DNA from: a virus
Virus record (IMG/VR): IMGVR_UViG_3300047548_000930
Span: 1-64,000 of that record
DNA: 64,000 nucleotides
Direction: 5' to 3' (one strand)
The notes below the pieces were generated by a model. It did not search any database. It saw only the letters and a list, made by a program, of their open reading frames with translations, and was not told where the DNA came from. Of this stretch, positions 8,467 through 15,660 are shown piece by piece; position 1 is the first letter of the stretch, and every line of letters begins with the position of its first letter. Made by a program: the position numbers and the translations under genes.

Positions 8467-8897
8467 GGTACGATGCGAATAGATGTATGATCCATGCCAA
8501 CTTCCTTTACCCAATAGAAAAGTCGTTCAGCATGTTCAGGATGTAGTCGAATACATCCATGGCTTGCAGGTCGTCCAAGTCGCTTAATGTCGTAAGTAGC
8601 ATGAATTGCATAACCACCCTTAAAGAAAATGCTATGCGGCATTGGGGAGTTATTATACTTTTTGCTGTAATGCATCTTTGCAAGGTAGTATGGACTAAAA
8701 TCACCATAAGGTGTGCGATAGCCTTTTCGTGCAGTGCTTACAGGATAAACTTCTTGTTCACCAAACCCAGTTTGCACATACATTACTTGATCGCTAACAT
8801 CAATTGTGATGTCAACGTATTCAGCTTTTGCTGGGTTGGAAAGGAGGGCGAAAAACATCGCCCCCATAGCCAGCGAAGCTAGCTTATTCCATGCCAT
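8463..8897 (-). CDS. exported L,D-transpeptidase (YkuD family)
   Basis: The catalytic motif ASHGCIRLHPEHAERLF is complete (H-x12-17-SHGC-R), preceded by YAIHAT. From the ATG at 8897 the first 25 residues form a signal peptide (MAWNK, hydrophobic stretch, NPAKA cleavage site); upstream in-frame starts would bury it. 144 residues, a minimal YkuD domain. The enzyme should act in the periplasm on the host cell wall, forming 3-3 cross-links or attaching a protein, possibly against superinfection or to time lysis. Confidence 0.88.
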   Translation of the reverse strand: MAWNKLASLAMGAMFFALLSNPAKAEYVDITIDVSDQVMYVQTGFGEQEVYPVSTARKGYRTPYGDFSPYYLAKMHYSKKYNNSPMPHSIFFKGGYAIHATYDIKRLGRPASHGCIRLHPEHAERLFYWVKEVGMDHTSIRIVP

Positions 8898-9075
8898 AAC
8901 GGGCATCCTTCTTCCAGTTGTCAACAACGCGGTCACCGCGCCTCCAGCGCGAGTACTGGCCCCATGGTGTATCGCCCTTGTATAGATGTGCCTCATTAAA
9001 CACATAGCCATACTCTACGCAAAACTTGCGATAGTTATCGAGATCGTCGAAAATCTTAATCATTTGGTCCTTCAT
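8884..9075 (-). CDS. small hypothetical protein, 63 aa, W/R-rich
   Basis: Ends with YSRWRRGDRVVDNWKKDARYG. The ATG forms an ATGA junction with the T-fold gene, and its 3' end overlaps the start of the transpeptidase gene by 14 bases. Codon use is GC-richer than in its neighbours. No known function. Confidence 0.6.
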   Translation of the reverse strand: MKDQMIKIFDDLDNYRKFCVEYGYVFNEAHLYKGDTPWGQYSRWRRGDRVVDNWKKDARYGME

Positions 9076-9488
9076 TGGATATCTTCCTGTGTATAAGAAT
9101 AAGTTTCAAATTTTACAAAAGTGCCGTTCTCGTTATCTTCGCTAACTTCGATCCATACTGTTCTCCCTGGATATTTGGAGTTGATTTTAAGATACAAATC
9201 TTCTGCGATCATCTCGCATGACTTGTAATCCAGTTGCAGTTCCTTCCCAACACCATAGAGGTTATTGAGCCAACGCTTAAATTGGATAAACTCAATATCT
9301 CTATCGTCGTGGAATACTTCGATATAAACTTTAAAGTGAAACATATGGCGATGTGGATGCGCTAAAAAGCTTACGTCATATTCATCGCCTGTGGCAAGCT
9401 TTGGGTCAGTTGCGGCTGCAGGATAACGATGAATGCCTTCTCTAGCAAACGTTACCCAAATCATTTTTTCTGTTGTCACTGTGTGCAT
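9072..9488 (-). CDS. QueD/PTPS-like T-fold protein
   Basis: 138 residues with the layout of 6-pyruvoyltetrahydropterin synthases: F-x-x-EGIHR, then VSFLAHPHRHMFHFKVYIEV in place of C..LHGH-x-Y, then KSCEMIAEDLYLKI in place of the PTxExLAxxI segment, then VWIEVSED near the end. It is a second T-fold gene, clearly different from queD at 2912. It could be a catalytic variant acting on a pterin or deazaguanine intermediate, or a binding protein. A near-consensus host promoter lies just upstream. Confidence 0.6.
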   Translation of the reverse strand: MHTVTTEKMIWVTFAREGIHRYPAAATDPKLATGDEYDVSFLAHPHRHMFHFKVYIEVFHDDRDIEFIQFKRWLNNLYGVGKELQLDYKSCEMIAEDLYLKINSKYPGRTVWIEVSEDNENGTFVKFETYSYTQEDIQ

Positions 9489-9495
9489 GTTCTAT

Positions 9496-9524
9496 ATCTT
9501 ACTGTATGTTGAGGTATTTGTCAA
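9496..9524 (-). promoter_or_regulatory. sigma70-type promoter
   Basis: On the minus strand TTGACA (9519-9524), 17-base spacer, TAAGAT (9496-9501), 8 bases before the ATG of the T-fold gene. A consensus -35 and ideal spacing point to host RNA polymerase and early expression. Confidence 0.7.
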
Positions 9525-9538
9525 AGCTTATTTTGGCA

Positions 9539-10450
9539 TTACCAATAAATGAAAGCGCGGTTAAATCCTTTTGGACGATTTGCGCTATCAATAAATGCTA
9601 AACGCCATTCTTCTGTATTGCGATTATACCCGCGGGTCCAAAAGTTTTCTACGTTAAGCTTACCAGTTTCAATTTGGCTAACTGCTTCAAGCATACAAGC
9701 ATGAAACCCTGGTGTGCGTGGACTTGGGCATACCATTGTTACAGCATTCCAAAGTAGGTGATCGAAGTTGCTTGAAACATATGGATGCTTACTGCTCGCA
9801 AATACTAGCAGCGCATTTGGATTGTAGATATCTTGTGTTAGTGAAATATCGTTGGTGCTTAGATCAATTACAACATCATATTTGCCATCTGGTTTGGATT
9901 GGACTTCAATACTGTGTTCTTCCATCCAAAACTCTTTGCTGTAATTGCCAATTACATCGATGCCGCTATAAACGCCACGCAGATTAAGATTAGTACAAAC
10001 CACATGACTTAGGAAACCTGTGCCAATAATAGCAATACGTTGTCCATTAAAGATGTCTGCACGTAGCATTATTTCACGGAATACGTTAATACCACATGCA
10101 ATTGGCTCTACAATATACTTTGGGCTTGGTTGCGGAACTTTTACGTATGATTCAATTGGGGTATTGTAAAAGTCTGCATACGCAGGTTCACCACGTGTAG
10201 CAACAAAATCGCCTACAACTACATCTCGAACTTGTCCACCAACTTGTGTAACAACACCAAGCCCTTCGTGGCCATGCATATTCATAGGCAGATTAAACTG
10301 GCCGTACATCATGTCGATATCACTACGACAAACCCCAGTCATTAGTGCCTTTACTTCAATCTCATAAGGTTGAATTTCAGGCTTAACCCATTCTACTTCT
10401 TTGTAAAAGCCATTACCTTCTGTAGTAAGTAACCTTACTTTACGTTCCAT
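9539..10450 (-). CDS. zinc-type alcohol dehydrogenase-like oxidoreductase
   Basis: Medium-chain dehydrogenase: TGVCRSDID (catalytic-site Cys), HGHEGLG (His-Glu), VVGDFVATRG, then VEPIACG and the nucleotide-binding IIGTGFLSHV. 303 residues, a little short. The structural zinc cysteine cluster is absent, as in some sorbitol- or glucose-dehydrogenase relatives. Overlaps the upstream oxidoreductase gene by 11 bases. Probably acts on a sugar in the same pathway as its neighbours; substrate unknown. Confidence 0.8.
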   Translation of the reverse strand: MERKVRLLTTEGNGFYKEVEWVKPEIQPYEIEVKALMTGVCRSDIDMMYGQFNLPMNMHGHEGLGVVTQVGGQVRDVVVGDFVATRGEPAYADFYNTPIESYVKVPQPSPKYIVEPIACGINVFREIMLRADIFNGQRIAIIGTGFLSHVVCTNLNLRGVYSGIDVIGNYSKEFWMEEHSIEVQSKPDGKYDVVIDLSTNDISLTQDIYNPNALLVFASSKHPYVSSNFDHLLWNAVTMVCPSPRTPGFHACMLEAVSQIETGKLNVENFWTRGYNRNTEEWRLAFIDSANRPKGFNRAFIYW

Positions 10451-11330
10451 TTAATTCCTCTAACAGCTTGTGAATCCAAATATCCTGTAACTTTTGTTCT
10501 TGCCAAAAGTCCTTAATGTTGCGACATTCTACAGCAGTTTTAATCATGTTACTATACGCTTCCTCTGGGCATAAACCAAGTGGAATATTGGTTCTATTGC
10601 CAAATGTTATACCAACATCATCTTCACGCATACTACGCCAATCTGCAATTACTTTAACACGAATATTTGCTAAGTGTAATTCAAAAGAGCAGTAATCATC
10701 CACATCATAAATCCCGTTTGGATTTACGCTACCGTAATCACTTGAAGTTAAGTCCTCTAATCTTGAACGTTGCATAACTTGTTTGTTAACAAGTTTAAAA
10801 CTTCTATAATCGGATGCATAAAACATTGGCATGTAGCTTAACAAGTGAGGCACTAAATCTCTGCTTACTCCACCCCATGCTAAGTGTTTGGTAGTAAACC
10901 AACTGCCAGGATTAGGTACACGATTATAGTTGATCCAATTAAGATTAATGTACTTTGTAATAGCAGACTGCGAAACCAGATCATATATGTTTGGTCGGTA
11001 TTGATTGTTCTTAACCATCATAAGTCTAACATCAGACTCAGTAGCTTTACGCCATGCTGCTGCTGTTTTAAACCCAGGTTTCTCTACAAACACAATGCTA
11101 TTAGGTGTATGGTTAGACTTTACATATTCATAAAACAAATCTTCATGCGTGAAGTTTGGAGTACAAATATGTACAGTGTCGAACTTAGCACTAGCACATG
11201 CTTCTGCAAAAGAAGTAAACGTTGGGTTCTTAGTTGCATCCATATCAACAGTTACAACATCGGCCCCCAATTGTGTTAAGACATCAACATATAACTTGCC
11301 AATACCAAGTCCAACAACTAAGCTTTTCAT
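10440..11330 (-). CDS. Gfo/Idh/MocA-type oxidoreductase
   Basis: The N-terminus (SLVVGLGIGKLYVDVL) is a Rossmann NAD(P)-binding motif; DTVHICTPNFTH and VFVEKPG are characteristic of the family, the Lys of EKPG being the catalytic-site lysine. 296 residues. Together with the dehydrogenase downstream and the 6.2-8.2 kb epimerase and glycosyltransferase it suggests synthesis of an oxidised or amino sugar. Stop and start overlap both neighbours. Confidence 0.8.
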   Translation of the reverse strand: MKSLVVGLGIGKLYVDVLTQLGADVVTVDMDATKNPTFTSFAEACASAKFDTVHICTPNFTHEDLFYEYVKSNHTPNSIVFVEKPGFKTAAAWRKATESDVRLMMVKNNQYRPNIYDLVSQSAITKYINLNWINYNRVPNPGSWFTTKHLAWGGVSRDLVPHLLSYMPMFYASDYRSFKLVNKQVMQRSRLEDLTSSDYGSVNPNGIYDVDDYCSFELHLANIRVKVIADWRSMREDDVGITFGNRTNIPLGLCPEEAYSNMIKTAVECRNIKDFWQEQKLQDIWIHKLLEELNGT

Positions 11331-11842
11331 TTATCGTCCTTATAGGCTGACCAATCTGTATAAACTTCCTTACCAAGTAGTGACTGTAAGCGATGAGTCC
11401 ATACACCAGGATTACTGTAGCCCCATTGTGTATCATCAATTTTAAGTGTAGTATGATAGTTAAGCAATTTAATGTATGGCATCTTCACACTTACCATTGG
11501 GATAAACTTCATACGTTGACAGTACCCAGCTTCATGTACACGATTGATATCTGCTACATCAAAATCTAATGTAACCCAATAATCTGTGTTATCAAGAAAA
11601 TGATGTATTAGTTTCTCAAACGCTTTTGCAGTCTTCATATCTACATTGCGATATGTTTGGCTTGTGCCAAAATACAAATGCTCAACATTGTATCCATCTT
11701 CTGCAAGATCCTTAATCTCTGTAGTGATCTCATCAATAGATGGTGTGCCTACGATAAACAATGTTTTGCTACCGTAGGCAACCGTATGCTCTACTTCTGT
11801 ACCAGTAAAGAAAGTGCGTGTTTGTCTATCTGCTAAACTCAT
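11327..11842 (-). CDS. conserved hypothetical protein, 171 aa
   Basis: A soluble alpha/beta protein: KTLFIVGTPSIDEI...YNVEHLYFGTSQTY has strand-turn-helix spacing, and YWVTLDFDVADI could hold acidic active-site residues. No family recognised. It overlaps both the Gfo/Idh/MocA-type gene (ATGA) and the PALKxAYE-family gene, so it belongs to the same transcript. Confidence 0.65.
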   Translation of the reverse strand: MSLADRQTRTFFTGTEVEHTVAYGSKTLFIVGTPSIDEITTEIKDLAEDGYNVEHLYFGTSQTYRNVDMKTAKAFEKLIHHFLDNTDYWVTLDFDVADINRVHEAGYCQRMKFIPMVSVKMPYIKLLNYHTTLKIDDTQWGYSNPGVWTHRLQSLLGKEVYTDWSAYKDDK

Positions 11843-12084
11843 ACTGCTTCCTTTGCAAGTCTCACCATCTGTTGGAACTGCTCATAACTTGCTTTAACAG
11901 CAGGGTTAGAGTAAATGAGTGCTTGTTGTTCTCGCCACTCACGTTCCATATTCTCTAGTCTTTCAATAAGACTACGGAATGATGGTGAAACTCCAACAGT
12001 AAACTTTAATGCAGGTTGCCCGTTGCTATAATCCTGCATTGTGTTTGTTTGAATATACTGATAATCGCCTTCAATTTTAATCAT
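11839..12084 (-). CDS. small protein with NPAVKASYEQF motif, 81 aa
   Basis: Third member of the PALKxAYE group (with 4071-4391 and 4766-5095): the C-terminus has NPAVKASYEQFQQMVRLA preceded by a helix ERLENMEREWREQ. The start at 12084 overlaps the end of dpdA by 8 bases; an upstream start at 12102 is possible. Placement between dpdA and the sugar genes gives no clear clue. Confidence 0.6.
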   Translation of the reverse strand: MIKIEGDYQYIQTNTMQDYSNGQPALKFTVGVSPSFRSLIERLENMEREWREQQALIYSNPAVKASYEQFQQMVRLAKEAV

Positions 12085-13825
12085 TTGATTCGTCCAAATC
12101 ATCCATCTTTGTTTGATCTAATTCGTATTCATCTTCAATGCTAACGCTATCATCTACTAATACTTCTGGAGTATCAAACATTGCATTAAAACCAGTCTTA
12201 CTGTTAAGTGTTTTCTTACCAACAGCACCACGTTGTCCAATGATGCGTAGATAGAACTTATCCCACTTCTCAATTTCTGCCTCTGCTTCTGCACGATTAG
12301 TTTTTGAGAAAATGCTATCAATAATATCTCTAAACACTACACGTTCAAAGCGTTCATCAATAAGCATTGCAGGGAACATGCCCTTATTATAATAAGCATC
12401 GTTAGCACGTTGTACAGCTAGAATGTGTAACCAAGTATTGTGACCCATTTGAAGGGCATAACTGAAAGTATCCCAACTTGTTTTAGATACAACACCCATC
12501 TTGTTTGCTTTGTTTGGGGGATATACACAAACGTCTTTAACTTCTAGTAGTTCTGATACTGGGCTATCTTCAAACTCTAGAACAATCTTTTCTTGCAGTA
12601 ACCCATCCCGCAATGAACGTGTATCGCTGCTATACTTGCGGTTATCAATGCTGGGCTCCATTTTGTAAATCCACTTCTCTCTATCCTCTAAGCGAATAGT
12701 GGTGTAGATCAAACCATTAGCATTGGCGAGGAATGGGCTTGCACAATCAAAACTAATTGTGAAGTTTGGATTATAATACTTGCGTACAGCATTTTGTAGA
12801 TCAGTAAGCAATACAGCCCACTCCATCTTTGATGTACCCAAGAAGTGCATCCAATCATGTACACCTTCTTGTAGTAATCCATCAAAGTGTAATGCTACAA
12901 GTCGCTTTAGGATAAGATGGATGTCGCACATATTTTGACCACCCATAGCCCACCCATTAAAGTGCTTCTCATACTTCTTTGGATCACAAAAATCCTTCAT
13001 TTGCTGATACCAATCTTCTGCATCAGCGTGTGTTTCACCCTGTAGTACGTTTAGGAACTTACAAGCACCAGTTCTATTTTCAATAAAGAATTGATTATTA
13101 TATTTGGTTGCGTTAACTGCTTCTTGATAACTGGTAATACAAGTTGCAGCAATACCTGCTGGGCTGCGACTTACCCATGCTGGAATATCAAGGATGATTC
13201 CATAATCCATGTAAGCATCCATCCAGTTAAGAACTTGCTTACGTTTTGCTTGTGCTGCATCAAGTTTAGCTTGATACACTTTTGCGTGATCAACTTTCCT
13301 ATACTTTGGATTGCCATTGCGATCAAGTTTTGGATTACCAGATTGATCAATGAGTGGGATCATATCAACACCTCTAGCAACTTGCCGCGCCATTTCTGCT
13401 GCTACTTCTGGCCCAGTTGGATCTCTCCACTCACCTTCCCACTTACCTTTACCAATTTGGAAGCCCCCAGAGTCACCAAGCATAAAGCTGCTCCCATCAC
13501 GGGGACGATCACGGATCATGCTTTCCTTTGGAATTACTTGTGTAATATCCAATTGTGCGTGACCTGCCGAATGCAAGCCCCATGGATAATAGAAGATGCT
13601 TTTTTGAGGATCTAAAAAGTTTAGACCCTCAACTCCTTGTGTCATCTTCTTTGGGATACGTTCTTTAGGAACGTAGTTTGCGTTATGTCGCTGCCTGCTT
13701 ACTGCTGTATTGTAGAAAGTAGAAATGGCAGGCAAGAACACTGCATGTTTGGGGCGAAGAAGGTCATCGCCCTTTTGGAACTCATATAACTCATGATTCG
13801 ATTGTTTGTTAGATTGCTCTGCCAA
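12077..13825 (-). CDS. dpdA: DpdA-type DNA 7-deazaguanine transglycosylase
   Basis: Related to tRNA-guanine transglycosylases, of which DpdA acts on DNA guanine. The TGT motif DSGGFQ is at residues 118-123 with its catalytic-type Asp, followed by the barrel segments MIPLIDQ, YGIILDIPAW and FLNVLQGE and a late MGGQN. 582 residues, longer than bacterial TGT, as in phage DpdA. Residues 545-551 (GFNAMFD) match the last residues of the phage DNA polymerase (SFNAMFG), a likely sliding-clamp binding peptide, and the clamp gene is immediately upstream. With folE, queD and queE this indicates deazaguanine in the phage DNA. Confidence 0.85.
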   Translation of the reverse strand: MAEQSNKQSNHELYEFQKGDDLLRPKHAVFLPAISTFYNTAVSRQRHNANYVPKERIPKKMTQGVEGLNFLDPQKSIFYYPWGLHSAGHAQLDITQVIPKESMIRDRPRDGSSFMLGDSGGFQIGKGKWEGEWRDPTGPEVAAEMARQVARGVDMIPLIDQSGNPKLDRNGNPKYRKVDHAKVYQAKLDAAQAKRKQVLNWMDAYMDYGIILDIPAWVSRSPAGIAATCITSYQEAVNATKYNNQFFIENRTGACKFLNVLQGETHADAEDWYQQMKDFCDPKKYEKHFNGWAMGGQNMCDIHLILKRLVALHFDGLLQEGVHDWMHFLGTSKMEWAVLLTDLQNAVRKYYNPNFTISFDCASPFLANANGLIYTTIRLEDREKWIYKMEPSIDNRKYSSDTRSLRDGLLQEKIVLEFEDSPVSELLEVKDVCVYPPNKANKMGVVSKTSWDTFSYALQMGHNTWLHILAVQRANDAYYNKGMFPAMLIDERFERVVFRDIIDSIFSKTNRAEAEAEIEKWDKFYLRIIGQRGAVGKKTLNSKTGFNAMFDTPEVLVDDSVSIEDEYELDQTKMDDLDESND

Positions 13826-13835
13826 AATTTACCCC

Positions 13836-14567
13836 TTACTTTGAAAGCATTGGAATGATGTAGTCATAATTAGCAAGACCTGAATCAACGCTAATCATCA
13901 TTCCTGGTCCACCCATCTGGATTGTCTTGTTGCCAGCGAGTGTTAGTACACTATTTACCACGAGAACTGGCACTACAATAGTTTCCTTAACCTTCTTATC
14001 AACACCAGTGTGGAATACGAAGCTACCATTGTGTGAAGAACCATCACCAATGTTTGCACGTACATCACCGTTTTCAATACGGAATGTAACTGCCTTCTCT
14101 TCTGGGTGTGCAGATGTTTGATACTTTAGACGCTGCTGTGCAGCAACAGTTGGCTCAAACGTGCAAGGCCAGCTTGTAACGTTGAACTTTAGTAGTGGTT
14201 CAATGTTTTCAATAATGTTTGAAGCCATCAAGCGGAATTCATTCTTGAAGTCCCCTGTTGCGTTTTCAAACTTAATATTAACTGGCTGTTCAACATTGTT
14301 TACAGCTCTGCGATCAACAGTTAGCGTTGCACCGTCATCCTGATATTCAGGAATGTTTAGTAGTGTGCTGAGTAGTGGAAGATTGGGGATACCAAATAGT
14401 CCTTCAAACTCAGGAATAACACCGTGAAGCTTAGCACGAAGAACTACAGTACGTTCCTTTTCAGTTGAACTTAGCTTAGTTTCCTTGTCAGTACCGTCAA
14501 CACGGAGGTTGTCGAAACAACCAAGGCTAACAGTATGCTTAACGATATCGATTAGATAGTCTTTCAT
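13836..14567 (-). CDS. 45: DNA polymerase sliding clamp (gp45-like)
   Basis: A 243-residue processivity clamp. The start KDYLIDIVKHTVSLG and LPLLSTLLNIPEYQDDGATL resemble gp45 of T4-like phages (228 residues), and the gene neighbours gp43. It should form a ring tethering the polymerase and, in T4, activate late transcription. A ribosome binding site (AGGA) precedes the ATG at 14567. Confidence 0.85.
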   Translation of the reverse strand: MKDYLIDIVKHTVSLGCFDNLRVDGTDKETKLSSTEKERTVVLRAKLHGVIPEFEGLFGIPNLPLLSTLLNIPEYQDDGATLTVDRRAVNNVEQPVNIKFENATGDFKNEFRLMASNIIENIEPLLKFNVTSWPCTFEPTVAAQQRLKYQTSAHPEEKAVTFRIENGDVRANIGDGSSHNGSFVFHTGVDKKVKETIVVPVLVVNSVLTLAGNKTIQMGGPGMMISVDSGLANYDYIIPMLSK

Positions 14568-14631
14568 CTTTCATCCTATGTTTAATGTATGTAGAATAGC
14601 GTGTTGACCGTATAAGGTCAAATTATATAAT

Positions 14632-15660
14632 TTACTTGCCGTTCACTAATTTACGAATTAATTCAATTCGCTTTTTATGATGTAACTCGTGATTTTTAAA
14701 GGAAGGTTGTTGTTTTATATATCCAACGCTAGGATATTTCTTTATTAGTTTTCTGTTTCCATTTTTTTGGAATATCATGTAACTGAATGTTTCTTTACCA
14801 GAAATAACATTTTCGAGTACAGATAAATCTTGTCTACATAAAAAGTTAATGTACATATGTGGGGTAGTGTAAGTCATATTTCCATCTTCAAACATTTTAA
14901 AACCACGAACTGTTGCACAATTATTATAATTAAAAATTAATATGCCTCCCGGCATCAATTTTTCTATAAATTTTTGTAGTATAATTTGAATTGTATTCCA
15001 AGGTAAAAACGGAAACTCGTTAAACGCAACAATTAATCCAATATCATTGTTGGGTAATAAATTAATATCGTTAAGATGGTAAAATTTTAATTTTCTAATG
15101 AAATCTAAATGAAACTTGTCCTTTTGTAAAGGAAAATATTCTTTATGCTGTTCCATTATGTACATTGGTTCACAGCTTTTAACAGCCTCTAATAAATCTG
15201 TATTTTTAGCACCATATATTAACCCTGGATGTAACCAATTTGAATAATTAAGAACTTTTGCTGCAAAGGCATCAAATTCTTCTTTATTTGGGGGCCAAAG
15301 TTTTATCCATTCAAGTTGCTCGTGAAATAACATTTTTTCAGAATTCTTCCTCCAAATATCTTCACTAGCAGTCATGTATTGATCAGAATCACCATATACG
15401 ATTTTTTTAAGATTTTTACTAATTGATAAAGCATTATTATGATATTTTTCTAAAAGTAGTTTTATCTCTTTAGCTAATTCTTTTTGTTCAGCAGTGCTAA
15501 CATATGTTAAATCTGCCAAGTTAGATTCTACATCTGCAATGTATTTGTTTATTACCTCAGTTGTAGATGCAAAATCTAACTTTTCTAACTCAATTGATTT
15601 CTTTAATAAATCGCTTAATTTAAGGCCCATGGATATATTTAATTTATCCAAACATTGCAT
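14632..15660 (-). CDS. SAM-dependent methyltransferase-like protein
   Basis: 342 residues. The first 120 residues are helical. The second half looks like a class I methyltransferase: LIYGAKNTDLLEAV (motif I region), MYIMEQHKEYF, DIGLIVAFNEF (motif IV region), then MPGGILIFNYN. Motif I lacks the usual GxGxG, so the call is cautious. The start at 15660 overlaps the polymerase gene by 17 bases; an ATG at 15630 is an alternative. The coding strand is much more AT-rich than the flanking clamp and polymerase genes, which suggests separate acquisition. Confidence 0.55.
   Translation of the reverse strand: MQCLDKLNISMGLKLSDLLKKSIELEKLDFASTTEVINKYIADVESNLADLTYVSTAEQKELAKEIKLLLEKYHNNALSISKNLKKIVYGDSDQYMTASEDIWRKNSEKMLFHEQLEWIKLWPPNKEEFDAFAAKVLNYSNWLHPGLIYGAKNTDLLEAVKSCEPMYIMEQHKEYFPLQKDKFHLDFIRKLKFYHLNDINLLPNNDIGLIVAFNEFPFLPWNTIQIILQKFIEKLMPGGILIFNYNNCATVRGFKMFEDGNMTYTTPHMYINFLCRQDLSVLENVISGKETFSYMIFQKNGNRKLIKKYPSVGYIKQQPSFKNHELHHKKRIELIRKLVNGK

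Noticed and set aside
13091-13615. Plus-strand 174-codon frame opposite dpdA
   Set aside because: Antisense to the conserved transglycosylase core; Cys/Ile-rich translation typical of a shadow.
1-14000. queC for preQ0 synthesis
   Set aside because: No protein with the QueC P-loop (SGGxDS) pattern was found in the window; it may lie outside or be supplied by the host.
14604-14627. Hairpin TTGACC/GGTCAA and TATAAT upstream of the clamp gene
   Set aside because: The stem is only six bases with no T run, and the TATAAT has no convincing -35; possible but too weak to list.
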